DNA from: Allocoprococcus sp004560705
GTDB lineage: Bacteria; Bacillota; Clostridia; Lachnospirales; Lachnospiraceae
Length of the DNA: 64,000 nucleotides
Direction of reading: 5' to 3'
Assembly (NCBI RefSeq): GCF_052065755.1
Contig: NZ_JBQHTK010000013.1
Coordinates: 11,270-75,269, forward strand
Both the position numbers and the translations under genes were made by a program. Every line of letters starts with the position of its first letter. The first letter of the stretch is position 1. Shown piece by piece: positions 1-9,012 of the stretch. Under the pieces are notes generated by a model. It was not told the DNA's origin, did not search any database, and saw only the letters and a list, made by a program, of their open reading frames with translations.

Positions 1-124
1 CCATCTTCTTTCCTGCACCGTACGCCCCTCTCGCAAAAAGAACAGCCTGAATCACTACGAGTACTACCGGAATACCACAGGCTATCCACATTGGGATTCC
101 ATTTGCAATCTGCATTACATCCAT
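1..124 (-). CDS. DUF5058-like membrane protein, N-terminal part only
   Basis: The reverse strand reads MDVMQIANGIPMWIACGIPV and continues as a hydrophobic helix ending in a basic stretch (FARGAYGAGKKM), after which the window ends. A strong Shine-Dalgarno (GAAGGAGGAG) lies just before the ATG. The start and the divergent pairing with an M20 amidohydrolase match, from memory, the DUF5058 family, polytopic membrane proteins often found next to amidohydrolases and possibly transporters of their substrate. Only about 41 codons are visible, so the family call is tentative, but the gene start is well supported. Confidence 0.6.
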   Translation of the reverse strand, partial: MDVMQIANGIPMWIACGIPVVLVVIQAVLFARGAYGAGKKM

Positions 125-330
125 TTTTGTCTCCTCCTTCTAATAACTTTTATCTATAAGTTCTATTGATAATCATAATGTTTTTATTTCCCGATAAAAA
201 TAAAGAAAATTTCACTTTTCTTTAACTTTCCTCTAACAGTGAACATTTTTTCACTTTTTCATTCAAGTACTGTGAAAAAGTGTACATCAAAAAATATTTA
301 TACCATTTTAGAAAATATATTTCTTACACT

Positions 331-359
331 TTGATAAATAAAAAGGTATTCTATTATAA
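331..359 (+). promoter_or_regulatory. possible promoter of the M20 amidohydrolase
   Basis: TTGATA and TTATAA are separated by 17 bp upstream of the amidohydrolase. The rest of 125-429 is AT-rich with short dyads (for example GTGAA/TTCAC at 240-255) that could be operators for the divergent pair. No transcript evidence is available and the -10 match is imperfect. Confidence 0.3.
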
Positions 360-371
360 AGAACACGATAG

Positions 372-414
372 CTGTTCAGACCCAGGCAGTATCTTCGAGG
401 CTGGCTCTGAGCAG
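372..414. repeat. inverted repeat directly upstream of the M20 gene RBS
   Basis: CTGTTCAGACCCAG and CTGGCTCTGAGCAG form an imperfect 14-bp stem a few bases before the Shine-Dalgarno. The right arm and the preceding TTCGAGG closely match the end of the structured element at 59266-59399, so this looks like a shortened or diverged copy of the same repeat family. Confidence 0.55.
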
Positions 415-429
415 AAAAAGGAGGTCTAT

Positions 430-1593
430 ATGAAAAATCAGATTATGCTGGAAGCTGAAAAGATCAAAGACGAGATGATTGCATGGAGACGCGAACTTCA
501 TCAAATTCCGGAACTTGGTCTTACTCTTCCGAAAACGGTAAATTTTGTCACAAAGAAACTGGATGAAATGGGAATTGAATATACGGTCTATGAAGAAAGT
601 TCCAATATTGTTGCCACGATTGGGCACGGAGACACATGCTATATGATCCGCGGCGATATGGATGCCCTTCCCATAGAAGAAAAATCCTGCGAATCATTCG
701 CTTCTACAAACGGATGCATGCACGCCTGCGGACATGATATGCACACGGCAATGATGCTTGGTGCCGCAAAACTGATCAAGGCACATGAATCTGAATTAAA
801 CGGTGTTGCAAAGCTTCTGTTCCAGTCAGCAGAAGAAATCTTTGCCGGAGCAAAGGCAGCCATTGCAGGCGGTGTCATGGAGAACCCACATGTTGATTCC
901 GCGCTGGCTCTTCATGTATTTTCTCAGAAACCTCTGGGAACACTTGGCGGCCACAAGGTTCCTGCCGCCGGTGTTTACGGTTTCCGGATCAAACTGACCG
1001 GGCAGGGCGTACACGGCTCCTCACCGGAGCACGGTGTCGATCCGATCAATACGGCAATCCATATCCATCTGGGACTGCAGGAACTGATGTCCAGAGAAGT
1101 TTCCGGATTTGATGAGGTCGCTCTTACCATTGGCAAATTCCACGCAGGAAGTGCTGCCAATATTATCCCGGAAACAGCAGAACTGGAAGGCACACTCCGC
1201 GTATTCGATCCGGTACTTCGTGAGAGAATGATCCAGAGGATTCATACCATCACGCAGAATATCGCCGAGGCATATCGCACCAAGGCTGAGATTGAAGTCC
1301 TCAGTGATGTACCGCCTCTTGTATGTGACGAACAGGAAAATGCATGGAGCCGGGACGTGATCCATGAAGTCGATGATTCTCTTATCGTAGATGAATTCCA
1401 CGCAATGGGATCGGAAGATTTCGCTTGTATCTCCGAACTGGTACCGGCAACCTTCTATATGGTGGGAGCCGGTGTGGAAAATCCGGACGAAAGACTGCCT
1501 CAGCATAATCCGAAGATCCGCTTTAATGAAGATGTTCTTCCGATCGGAGCCGCTGTCTATACAACAGCCGTATTAAAAAAACTAAGCCGATAG
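430..1593 (+). CDS. M20 family amidohydrolase (aminoacylase / N-acyl amino acid hydrolase)
   Basis: This is a 387-residue zinc peptidase-like hydrolase. The ATG at 430 is preferred over in-frame starts further upstream because AAAAAGGAGG lies 6-15 bases before it and homology to the family begins there (RRELHQIPELG). Metal-site and catalytic motifs of the M20D group are visible: RGDMDALP near residue 72, ACGHDMHTAM near 98, QSAEE near 133, an LHVFS segment near 158 and GSEDFA near the C-terminus. Such enzymes cleave N-acyl or N-carbamoyl amino acids or aryl amides in the cytoplasm; the exact substrate cannot be read from sequence. The divergent DUF5058-like membrane protein may import the substrate (inference). 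Confidence 0.85.
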   Translation: MKNQIMLEAEKIKDEMIAWRRELHQIPELGLTLPKTVNFVTKKLDEMGIEYTVYEESSNIVATIGHGDTCYMIRGDMDALPIEEKSCESFASTNGCMHACGHDMHTAMMLGAAKLIKAHESELNGVAKLLFQSAEEIFAGAKAAIAGGVMENPHVDSALALHVFSQKPLGTLGGHKVPAAGVYGFRIKLTGQGVHGSSPEHGVDPINTAIHIHLGLQELMSREVSGFDEVALTIGKFHAGSAANIIPETAELEGTLRVFDPVLRERMIQRIHTITQNIAEAYRTKAEIEVLSDVPPLVCDEQENAWSRDVIHEVDDSLIVDEFHAMGSEDFACISELVPATFYMVGAGVENPDERLPQHNPKIRFNEDVLPIGAAVYTTAVLKKLSR

Positions 1594-1615
1594 GTCATAT
1601 TTGAATACACAACCA

Positions 1616-1666
1616 GAGTCCTGCAAAATGCCTCCCTTCTCAACGATCAGGCATTTCACAGGACTC
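1616..1666. terminator. bidirectional terminator-like hairpin between convergent genes
   Basis: GAGTCCTG followed by AAATGCCT pairs with AGGCATTT then CAGGACTC, giving a long stem between the amidohydrolase and the convergent unit. The plus-strand 3' flank is pyrimidine-rich (CCTCCTCTTTTATTT); the minus-strand flank has no clear T tract. Confidence 0.5.
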
Positions 1667-1674
1667 CTCCTCTT

Positions 1675-2277
1675 TTATTTATTCTGTTTTTTTCTGGATA
1701 CTTCTGCCGCACCTATAATTCCGGCACCACTTACAAACAACAGAATCATCCACGGCATAACTGCATTCGTGTCTCCTGTCTTTACAGAGCCATTGCCCTT
1801 TCCGTTTGTCTTATCAGACGGTTTTGCATCACCCTGGTTACCAGTATTATTATTACCAGCATTATCTTTATTGTCGGAATTGTTTTTTTCCTCAACAATT
1901 TTAGCCAGCATTTCTGATACATCTGATTTTACAGAGCGTAATGTATCCATTTCTTCTTCTGACAGACTTCCTGACGCAATTAATGCATCAATTTCAGTTG
2001 CCAGACGTACGATAGCTTCCTTATCTGCAGAGGTTACAGTCTTTCCTTTATATTCTTTAACTGTTTCTTCAATCTGCTGAATCTTGTTTTCTATGGTCAT
2101 TGAATGAATCGTAGTATCCAGTTCCATCTTAAGACCTATTGTATCACGGCGTTCACGAAGTACATCAATTGTACTAAGGTTATCTACCGGAGCATCATCC
2201 ATTGATACGATCGGAGTCAAATTCTCAAATACAGATCCTTCCAATGTTGCGCAGTATTCATTAAAAACTATTTGCAC
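1675..2277 (-). pseudogene. C-terminal remnant of a cell-wall-anchored surface protein
   Basis: The 200-codon frame has no signal peptide, a GTG start without a ribosome binding site, and begins 8 bp after the purine nucleoside phosphorylase stop. It consists of a helical, charged segment, a low-complexity linker rich in N, D, G and K, and then a VKTGD motif, a hydrophobic helix and the basic tail SRKKQNK. That C-terminal arrangement is a sortase sorting signal, and PKTGD-type variants are common in Clostridia. A surface protein without an export signal cannot reach the wall, so I read this as the 3' end of a larger gene whose front was deleted. A short leaderless protein is the less likely alternative. 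Confidence 0.6.
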
Positions 2278-2285
2278 ATCTTAAG

Positions 2286-3107
2286 TCAGATGTTGCTCAC
2301 AATCGCAGTAATCAATGCTTTAAACTGCGCAGCCACGCGGTCCGCCGTCTCCTGAACCTCTTTGTGATCAAGCTGTTTCGTTGACATACCTGCTGCTAAA
2401 TTCGTGATACAAGAGATACCGCACACTTCCATTCCCATATGGCGGGCAGCCATTGCCTCGCATGCCGTACTCATTCCCACGGCATCTGCTCCCCAGCTCC
2501 TGCACATCCGAATCTCTGCCGGTGTCTCATAGGCCGGCCCGGTGAGCTGTGCATAAACGCCTTCCCGAAGCGAAATTCCAAGTTTCTCCGCCTCTTCCCT
2601 GATGATTTCACGGATTCGCAGGCTGTATACCTCACTCATATCCGGGAATCGCGCTCCAAGTTCATCAATATTCGGTCCGATCAGCGGACTCGGAACCGCT
2701 GTCGTAATATGATCGGTGATCATCATGAAATCTCCCGGCTTATAGTCAAAGTTCACTCCACCTGCCGCATTGGTAAGAATCAACTTCTTCGCTCCCATCA
2801 TCCCCATCAATCGGGTCGGAAGCACCACATCAGACATCGGATATCCTTCATAATAATGGACGCGTCCCTGCATGACAACGACCGGAACCTCACCCACATA
2901 TCCGAACACAAATCTTCCTTTATGCCCCGCCACCGTTGATACCGGAAACCCTTCAATCTCTGTATAATCTACGGTTTGTTCTATCTGAATTCCATCTGCG
3001 TAATCGCCAAGCCCCGAGCCGAGGATCAGCGCCACCTCCGGCTGAAAATCCGTTTTTGTTCTTACACTTTTTAAGCACATTTCCAGTTTTTTGTAAATGT
3101 CATTCAT
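2286..3107 (-). CDS. punA: purine-nucleoside phosphorylase
   Basis: This 273-residue cytoplasmic enzyme splits (deoxy)inosine and (deoxy)guanosine with phosphate into base and pentose-1-phosphate. Visible motifs of the trimeric PNP family are the phosphate loop LGSGLG near residue 30, VAGHKGR near 60, MQGRVHYYEGY near 79, TNAAGGVN near 112 and CITNLAAG near 230; the Asn in the last motif is the usual 6-oxopurine determinant. Length is normal. Its start overlaps the stop of the upstream Crp-type gene by 4 bp, implying translational coupling. It is the last intact gene of the nucleoside operon; its product ribose-1-phosphate feeds DeoB. Confidence 0.93.
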   Translation of the reverse strand: MNDIYKKLEMCLKSVRTKTDFQPEVALILGSGLGDYADGIQIEQTVDYTEIEGFPVSTVAGHKGRFVFGYVGEVPVVVMQGRVHYYEGYPMSDVVLPTRLMGMMGAKKLILTNAAGGVNFDYKPGDFMMITDHITTAVPSPLIGPNIDELGARFPDMSEVYSLRIREIIREEAEKLGISLREGVYAQLTGPAYETPAEIRMCRSWGADAVGMSTACEAMAARHMGMEVCGISCITNLAAGMSTKQLDHKEVQETADRVAAQFKALITAIVSNI

Positions 3108-3847
3108 CGCAAGCCTCCTTCTCCTAAATCAATTTTCTCTGAAACGATTTTCTTTAATCCTTCATACTGTTCTTTGCTGATCAGGATCTGATTACCCTCC
3201 TTCGTGATCAGCCCTTCTTCCTGAAATTTCTTCACACCCCTACTCACACTCTTTACGCAAAGTCCCGTCTCATCCGCCAGATTCTGCCGATTTCCCTTGA
3301 CATGAAGAATTCCATTCTTACTGTATCTCTCATAGCGCTCAACAAAAAGCAGCGCCAGCCTGTCAGATCCCTGCATGAAAAGGTACAGACGGCTGTTCCG
3401 CCCCTCTTTGAGAAGATATTCTCCGACCAGTTTTGCCTCATGCTTCAGTGACTGAATATCCGAATACATCCATTTTTCAAATTTATTTCTCGGGAGCTTT
3501 ACCACCACACAGTCAGTCACAGTACGCAGCGTGGTCATGTATTTGTCCAGATCCATCAGAAATTCCATTCCTCCGAACGCGTAGACCCGGTTAAACTGCA
3601 TAAAATCGTATGGCGTCCCGTATACCCGATAATCAATTGCTTCGATAATGCCGCTTCCTATAAAAAATATCGTATCTGCCGGTTCCCCTTCTCTTACAAA
3701 AATGGTTCCTTTTTTCAGTTCTTCTATCTGAAAGTTCTCCATAAGCCACAACGGAGCACTTTTAAAATATTCTTTAAATTGTTCCTGCCGCTCTTTTTCT
3801 ACATCCTTCAGGAACGGAAGTGCATCATACAAATAATTATGTTTCAC
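3104..3847 (-). CDS. Crp/Fnr family transcriptional regulator
   Basis: This 247-residue protein has an N-terminal cyclic-nucleotide-like beta-roll (about residues 20-140, with IFVREGEPADTIFFIG as core) and a C-terminal winged helix (about 170-230, NRQNLADETGLCVKSVSRGVKK). There is no Fnr-like cysteine cluster at the N-terminus, so the ligand is unknown. A GTG start is used, preceded by GGAGGAAG. It sits inside the nucleoside catabolism operon between deoB and punA and overlaps punA, so it probably senses a metabolite of this pathway or autoregulates the operon (inference). Confidence 0.82.
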   Translation of the reverse strand: MKHNYLYDALPFLKDVEKERQEQFKEYFKSAPLWLMENFQIEELKKGTIFVREGEPADTIFFIGSGIIEAIDYRVYGTPYDFMQFNRVYAFGGMEFLMDLDKYMTTLRTVTDCVVVKLPRNKFEKWMYSDIQSLKHEAKLVGEYLLKEGRNSRLYLFMQGSDRLALLFVERYERYSKNGILHVKGNRQNLADETGLCVKSVSRGVKKFQEEGLITKEGNQILISKEQYEGLKKIVSEKIDLGEGGLR

Positions 3848-3880
3848 GCATCTTCCTCCTTTCTTTTGACACGGCCATTT

Positions 3881-5071
3881 TTAGACCAGTTTTTTCAAAA
3901 TGGAATGTCCGATTGTTCCTTCCGGCATGTTTACGCCGAAATTTTCTGCCACCGAAGCCCCAATAACCGCAAAGGTATCCTCGTTCTCCAGCGCACCGCC
4001 GCCTTCCATCTTTCTGGAATAGGCGATAAGCGGCACATATTCCCTGGTGTGATCCGTACCGGTGTAAGTCGGATCATTTCCGTGATCTGCCGTCAGCATC
4101 AGCAGGTCATCCTCTCTTAGTTCATCCAGAAGGATACCCAGATTCTTGTCGAATTTCTCGATCTCTTTTGCATATCCTTCTACATCTCTTCGGTGTCCCC
4201 AAAGTGCGTCAAAATCAACCAGGTTGACAAAACACAAGCCTCGGAAATCCTTTTTACACAGTTCGATCGTCTGCTCCATGCCATGCACGGAGCTGTTGGA
4301 ATGATGGGTTTCCGTGATGCCCTCACCGCAGAAAATGTCGTGGATCTTACCCACTCCGATGACATCCAGGCCCGCATCCTTCAGAGCATTCAACGCAGTC
4401 GCACCAGTGGGCTTCAGCGCATAATCATGCCGGTTGCTGGTCCGTTTAAACTCACCTTTCTTTTTACCTACATACGGTCTTGCAATGACACGGCCCACAC
4501 GCCATTCATCCTTCATCGTAATTTCTCTTGCGATCTCACAGCAACGGTATAGATTTTCCAGATCAAAGGTTTCCTCGTTTCCGCAGATCTGCAGCACAGA
4601 GTCCGCAGAAGTATAGACGATCATCGCTCCGGTGTTGATTTCTTCCTCACCAAGCTCTTCAATAATCTTTGTTCCGCTGGCGCTCTTATTGCCGATCACC
4701 CTCTTACCGCAGCGTTTTTCGAGTTCTTCGATCAGTTCCGGCGGAAATCCTGTATCCGTAAATGTCTTGAACGGTTTTTCTGTTTTAATCCCCATCATCT
4801 CCCAATGACCGGTCATGGTATCCTTTCCGTTACTTGCCTCCCCGAGACGCAGGTACCGCCCGGACGGGTCCGGAACAGGTTCCATCGCTCCGGCAGTATG
4901 GAGATTCAGCATGCCAAGCTTTCTCAGATTCGGAATGTCCAGTGTTTTCATTTTCTCCAGGATATGTCCGAATGTATCGACTCCCTCATCCCCAAACCTG
5001 GGAGAGTCCGGCATGGCACCAATTCCAAGCGAATCCAGAACGATCACAAAAATTCTCTTATATTCATTCAT
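3881..5071 (-). CDS. deoB: phosphopentomutase
   Basis: DeoB converts (deoxy)ribose-1-phosphate to the 5-phosphate and so links nucleoside phosphorolysis to DeoC and the pentose phosphate pathway. The 396-residue protein has the alkaline-phosphatase superfamily metal site: the N-terminal VLDSLGIGAMPDS motif and the C-terminal TADHGNDPT motif with a following DHTREYVP segment. Length and start match the family. It lies 27 bp downstream of add in the same direction, and the next gene downstream is the Crp-type regulator. Confidence 0.95.
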   Translation of the reverse strand: MNEYKRIFVIVLDSLGIGAMPDSPRFGDEGVDTFGHILEKMKTLDIPNLRKLGMLNLHTAGAMEPVPDPSGRYLRLGEASNGKDTMTGHWEMMGIKTEKPFKTFTDTGFPPELIEELEKRCGKRVIGNKSASGTKIIEELGEEEINTGAMIVYTSADSVLQICGNEETFDLENLYRCCEIAREITMKDEWRVGRVIARPYVGKKKGEFKRTSNRHDYALKPTGATALNALKDAGLDVIGVGKIHDIFCGEGITETHHSNSSVHGMEQTIELCKKDFRGLCFVNLVDFDALWGHRRDVEGYAKEIEKFDKNLGILLDELREDDLLMLTADHGNDPTYTGTDHTREYVPLIAYSRKMEGGGALENEDTFAVIGASVAENFGVNMPEGTIGHSILKKLV

Positions 5072-5098
5072 TTCACGCTCACCTCAATCTATGTTTCC

Positions 5099-6076
5099 TT
5101 ACCTTCTGTCCAATTTTTCAAGCAGTCGTTTCTTCATTTCTTCATCCACAAACGCTGTCTTTGCCGCATTTTTCATCATATGTAAGATCTCTTCATCTGT
5201 AATTCCATAGGTTCTTTGAATAAAATCCAGTTCCTTCGTCAGAGACGTTCTGCTCACGGTCCGGTTATCCGTATTGATTGTGACCATTAATCCTGCATCC
5301 AGAAATTCTCTCAGCGGATACGCCTCGGTACCCGGAACCGCTTTTGTCTGCAAATTACTGATCGGGCACATTTCAATTCCCACACCGGCCTTACGTACCA
5401 GCTTCTGGATGTCCGGTTTTCCGCGCATGGCGATTCCGTGGCCGATTCTTCCGGCTCCCGCAAGCACAGAGTCTTCTATATTCTGCGCGTTTCCGCATTC
5501 ACCGGCATGCAGCGTGAACGGCATTCCCAGCTCTTTAACCCGTTTAAACAGACTCATAAAGTCACTCATCGGGTAAACAGCTTCCGCGCCGGCCAGATCT
5601 GCAGCACAGACACCCTTGCCCAGAAATTCCCGGGCCGTCCGAATCATCTGATAATTTTCCTCTTCACTGTGATGCCTCATGGCACAGGTAATCACATTAT
5701 ACTCTACTCCAAAATCTTTTTTGCCTTTTTCCAGACCTTTCAGCAATGCAGAAATCACCTGACCGGTTCCCATTTCTTCTGTTACAGATAAAAGCGGGGC
5801 AAAACGTATCTCTGCATAGCAGACATTCTCCCGGCTCATCGTGCGAAGCACATCGTATCCCGCTCCTTCGAGGCCATCTTCATCTTTCAGGCAGGAACAG
5901 GGCAGGGCGAACTTCTCCAGGTATTCTGCCAGGCTGCGGCAGTCTTCCTCCACACTGAGTTCCCGTACGGAAACCGCTCTGCCAAGCCGCGTTCCGATAA
6001 ATTCCCGACTCAGCGATCCGTCCAGATGGCAATGAAGCTCTATTTTAGGCAGTTTCTTTAATTCATCGATTGTCAT
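5099..6076 (-). CDS. add: adenosine deaminase
   Basis: This 325-residue enzyme deaminates (deoxy)adenosine to (deoxy)inosine, making it a substrate for PunA. Zinc and catalytic motifs are HCHLDGS at residues 15-21, TLHAGECGN near 188, RIGHGIAM near 210 and NTDNRTVS near 267. The last motif has Asn where the mammalian enzyme has a second Asp; I recall this form from other Firmicutes Add proteins, so I do not read it as damage. It sits between cdd and deoB in the nucleoside salvage operon. Confidence 0.92.
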   Translation of the reverse strand: MTIDELKKLPKIELHCHLDGSLSREFIGTRLGRAVSVRELSVEEDCRSLAEYLEKFALPCSCLKDEDGLEGAGYDVLRTMSRENVCYAEIRFAPLLSVTEEMGTGQVISALLKGLEKGKKDFGVEYNVITCAMRHHSEEENYQMIRTAREFLGKGVCAADLAGAEAVYPMSDFMSLFKRVKELGMPFTLHAGECGNAQNIEDSVLAGAGRIGHGIAMRGKPDIQKLVRKAGVGIEMCPISNLQTKAVPGTEAYPLREFLDAGLMVTINTDNRTVSRTSLTKELDFIQRTYGITDEEILHMMKNAAKTAFVDEEMKKRLLEKLDRR

Positions 6077-6137
6077 CTTTTACACTCCTAATCTTTCTCG
6101 ATCCAATTGCTCTGCGGTACGTTTTATCCATCCTGTC

Positions 6138-6557
6138 TTACGCCAGATTCGTCGGGCCAAATCCCTGCGGGAGCAGTTCTTTCAGTGTAAATATTTCATA
6201 CTGCTCTTTACCGGTCGCCAGAATGATCTGAAAGGTTTCCGGGTCACAGAATTCCATCATGACCTGACGGCAGACGCCGCAGGGAGCCGCGTATTCTGTC
6301 AGGACTCCATCTTTTCCTCCCACAATACAGATTGCCCGAAACTCCCGCTCGCCTTCACTTACCGCCTTAAAAAATGCTGTCCGCTCTGCACAGTTTGTCG
6401 GAGTGAAAGCTGCATTTTCGATATTGCATCCTGTATAAAACTTTCCATCCTTCGTAAGCAGCGCCGCTCCGACTTTGAAGCCGGAATACGGTGTATAAGA
6501 ATATTGAAGCTGACCGATTGCCAGTTCAATCATCTCTTCTGCCAGTTTTTTGTCCAT
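6138..6557 (-). CDS. cdd: cytidine deaminase
   Basis: This 139-residue homotetrameric-type CDA converts (deoxy)cytidine to (deoxy)uridine. The zinc site is clear: NCAERTAF (Cys plus catalytic Glu) in the middle and PCGVCRQ about 35 residues later. Length is typical for the short Gram-positive form. It lies 19 bp after deoC and feeds the uridine phosphorylase encoded three genes upstream. Confidence 0.95.
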   Translation of the reverse strand: MDKKLAEEMIELAIGQLQYSYTPYSGFKVGAALLTKDGKFYTGCNIENAAFTPTNCAERTAFFKAVSEGEREFRAICIVGGKDGVLTEYAAPCGVCRQVMMEFCDPETFQIILATGKEQYEIFTLKELLPQGFGPTNLA

Positions 6558-6576
6558 CTGCGAACACCTCCATCTC

Positions 6577-7242
6577 TTAATATCCGGATGCCTCCTCGCT
6601 CTTCACGATCTTAACGATCCGGCTTGTTCCAAGCCGGTCTGCTCCCAGCGCCAGAAACTTCTGTGCATCATCCAGAGAGGAAATTCCCCCTGCTGCCTTC
6701 ATCTTCACATTCGGACCGATATGTTCTGAGAAAAGCTGAATATCTTCAAAGGTTGCTCCTGCCTTCGAAAATCCGGTGGATGTCTTAATATAGTCTGCCC
6801 CGACTTTTGTCACGATCTCGCACATTTTTATTTTTTCTTCATCCGTCAGAAGGCAGGTCTCGATAATGACCTTCAGAATCTTCTCACCGCAGGCTGCTTT
6901 CAGCGTACGGATTTCTTCTTCGATAAGATCGTACTTCTGATCCTTCAGCCACCCGATGTTGATCACCATATCAATCTCCGATGCGCCGTTCGCAATCGCG
7001 TCCTTTGTCTCGAATTCCTTCGTCTTCGTCGTCATATATCCATTCGGGAATCCGATGACGGTGCAGACCGCCTTCTTCCCTTTAACATATTCACTCGCCT
7101 GCTTAACATAGCTTGGTGGGATACATACCGATGCTGTTCCATATTTTACAGCATCGTCGCAGATCTGCCTGATCTCCTCCCATGTAGCCTGCTGAAGCAG
7201 CAGAGTATGATCTACATGTTTTAAAATTTCCTTTACATCCAT
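6577..7242 (-). CDS. deoC: deoxyribose-phosphate aldolase
   Basis: DeoC cleaves 2-deoxyribose-5-phosphate to glyceraldehyde-3-phosphate and acetaldehyde, the exit of the pathway to glycolysis. The 221-residue class I aldolase shows DYIKTSTGFS (Schiff-base lysine, near residue 150) and VKMKAAGGIS (second conserved lysine near 180), plus the VKVIIETCLL-like strand (here LKVIIETCLL). It is placed between udp and cdd with short gaps, as expected for an operon that burns deoxynucleosides. Confidence 0.95.
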   Translation of the reverse strand: MDVKEILKHVDHTLLLQQATWEEIRQICDDAVKYGTASVCIPPSYVKQASEYVKGKKAVCTVIGFPNGYMTTKTKEFETKDAIANGASEIDMVINIGWLKDQKYDLIEEEIRTLKAACGEKILKVIIETCLLTDEEKIKMCEIVTKVGADYIKTSTGFSKAGATFEDIQLFSEHIGPNVKMKAAGGISSLDDAQKFLALGADRLGTSRIVKIVKSEEASGY

Positions 7243-7254
7243 ATCCTGTTTCTC

Positions 7255-7278
7255 CTGTTATTCTGTTATTCTGTTATT
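7255..7278. repeat. three tandem CTGTTATT units at the udp stop codon
   Basis: The octamer CTGTTATT is repeated three times without interruption; on the coding strand it forms the last codons, the stop and the spacer of the uridine phosphorylase gene. Because 8 is not a multiple of 3, slippage would change the C-terminal tail and the spacing to deoC. Confidence 0.6.
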
Positions 7279-8051
7279 CTTCCATCTTCCCGGATCAGGC
7301 TGCGGATTGCCTCCACTGCCACCCGAATCGCCATATCGGTATCGTGCACGACCGGATTCTCCAATCCAAGCTTTTCCCGTTCCTGATTTGCCACTACAAG
7401 GAAGCAGGAGCCTGCCCGAACATGCAGGCTGCTCGCCACGACAAACATCGCAGCCGATTCCATCTCGGATGCCAGACATCCCAGACGTTTCCATGCTTCC
7501 CATTTGTTCAGGAGTTCATAGCTGACCGGCTTCACCTCCGGCTCATGCTGTCCGTAAAAAGCATCCTTGCACTGTACCACACCTACATGGAACGGAAAAC
7601 CTTTTTTCTTTGCCGCCTCCACGAGCGCGTTGGTCACATGCAGATCCGGTACTGCCGGAAATTCGATAGGCGCATATTCTTTGCTGGTGCCTTCCATGCG
7701 TATCGCCCCGGTTGCAACCACGATATCCCCGCTTTTCACGTCGGTCTGCATACCGCCGCAGGTTCCGATCCGGATAAAGGTATCTGCTCCGCAGCGGTAC
7801 AGTTCCTCCATGGCAATGGATGCAGAAGGCCCGCCGATTCCAGTCGAAGTCACACTCACTTTCACGCCGTCCAGTGTACCGGTATAGGTCACAAATTCCC
7901 GGTTATCGGCGATCAAAACCGGATCCTCAAAATACTGTGCGATCTTCACGCACCGTTTCGGATCTCCCGGCATGATCACATATCGGCCGACTTCTCCCTG
8001 CGCCACCTGTATATGATATTGTCTGCTCGCATCTTCTGAATAATTCTTCAT
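7266..8051 (-). CDS. udp: uridine phosphorylase
   Basis: This 262-residue member of the nucleoside phosphorylase (PNP/UDP) superfamily splits uridine and probably deoxyuridine/thymidine. Motifs are YVIMPGDPKR near residue 23 (phosphate site), IRIGTCGGMQ near 89 and SEMESAAMFV near 189 (ribose-binding Met-Glu). The ATG at 8051 is chosen because AAAGGAGAGC precedes it; longer in-frame extensions run into the permease gene and lack family similarity. It lies directly after the importer genes, so imported pyrimidine nucleosides are phosphorolysed first here. Confidence 0.9.
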   Translation of the reverse strand: MKNYSEDASRQYHIQVAQGEVGRYVIMPGDPKRCVKIAQYFEDPVLIADNREFVTYTGTLDGVKVSVTSTGIGGPSASIAMEELYRCGADTFIRIGTCGGMQTDVKSGDIVVATGAIRMEGTSKEYAPIEFPAVPDLHVTNALVEAAKKKGFPFHVGVVQCKDAFYGQHEPEVKPVSYELLNKWEAWKRLGCLASEMESAAMFVVASSLHVRAGSCFLVVANQEREKLGLENPVVHDTDMAIRVAVEAIRSLIREDGRITE

Positions 8052-8070
8052 GTAAATCAAGCTCTCCTTT

Positions 8071-9012
8071 CTAACGTGCACCTTTGTCGTACGGGATTCC
8101 TTCCGCTTTCGGTGCCCTGGATTTCTTCGAAACAAATACCAGCACAACCAGAGATATAATATATGGAAGCATGTTATACACCGTGCTCGGCAGCTTCAGC
8201 GCTACCAGAAGATCAAATCCTGTATAAACATTGGAAAGCGCACGGAACAATCCGAACAAGAGCGCTGCAAGTCCGATATTGACCGGTTTCCACTGTCCGA
8301 AGATCATAACTGCCAGAGCCAGGAATCCGAAGCCCGCAACACCATTTTCAAATTTCCATTCACTGACACCTGCGGTGATATACACCAGACCGCCAAGTCC
8401 GCCAAGAGCACCGGAGATCAGAACGCCCGCATACCGCATTTTATATACATTGATTCCCACCGAATCCGCTGCCTGTGGATGTTCGCCACATGCGCAGAGT
8501 CTAAGACCGAATTTTGTCTTATAGAGAACCACATATGCCGCGATCAGCACCAGCAGTGCGATCAGCATAAACCAGTTAAATTCAAATTTCCCGATATTTA
8601 CAATAAACGCTTTCTTCGCATGTCCATAGGCAACCGTTGAAGATACATTATCTGCATTTTCCGCCGTATTGATTGCTCTTACAAGTACAACCGCAACCGC
8701 CGGTCCCAGAAGGTTCAGCGCAGTTCCAACCAGCGTCTGGTCTGCCTTAAACCGGATCGCCGCAACGCCAAGAAGCAGAGAGAAAATCATTCCGATCACC
8801 ACACTGGCCAGGATTACAAGCAGAATCACAGCCGGAGCTGCTGTCCCTGACGGAAGGAATTTCATCATGAGCGCCCCGCCAAGTGCTCCCATAACCATGA
8901 TGCCTTCCAGACCGATATTGATAACACCACTATGTTCGGAGAAACAACCTCCAAGTGCCACCAGCACCAGAACAGAAGCAAATATTAATGTATACTGAAT
9001 CAATAACAACAT
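8071..9012 (-). CDS. nupQ: nucleoside ABC transporter permease (NupQ-like)
   Basis: This 313-residue inner-membrane permease of the BPD_transp_2 / RbsC-like family has about nine hydrophobic helices and the typical early motif SGVINIGLEGIMVMGAL. With the preceding permease it forms the transmembrane dimer of a BmpA-type nucleoside importer. The coding region shares one base with the stop/start junction of the upstream permease (TAATG), so the two are translationally coupled. The gene symbol follows the lactococcal nup system and is by analogy. Confidence 0.85.
   Translation of the reverse strand: MLLLIQYTLIFASVLVLVALGGCFSEHSGVINIGLEGIMVMGALGGALMMKFLPSGTAAPAVILLVILASVVIGMIFSLLLGVAAIRFKADQTLVGTALNLLGPAVAVVLVRAINTAENADNVSSTVAYGHAKKAFIVNIGKFEFNWFMLIALLVLIAAYVVLYKTKFGLRLCACGEHPQAADSVGINVYKMRYAGVLISGALGGLGGLVYITAGVSEWKFENGVAGFGFLALAVMIFGQWKPVNIGLAALLFGLFRALSNVYTGFDLLVALKLPSTVYNMLPYIISLVVLVFVSKKSRAPKAEGIPYDKGAR

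Noticed and set aside
280..429. N-terminal extension of the M20 amidohydrolase (about 50 codons from 280)
   Set aside because: The extension is AT-rich, overlaps the hairpin and ribosome site before 430, and is not part of the M20 fold.
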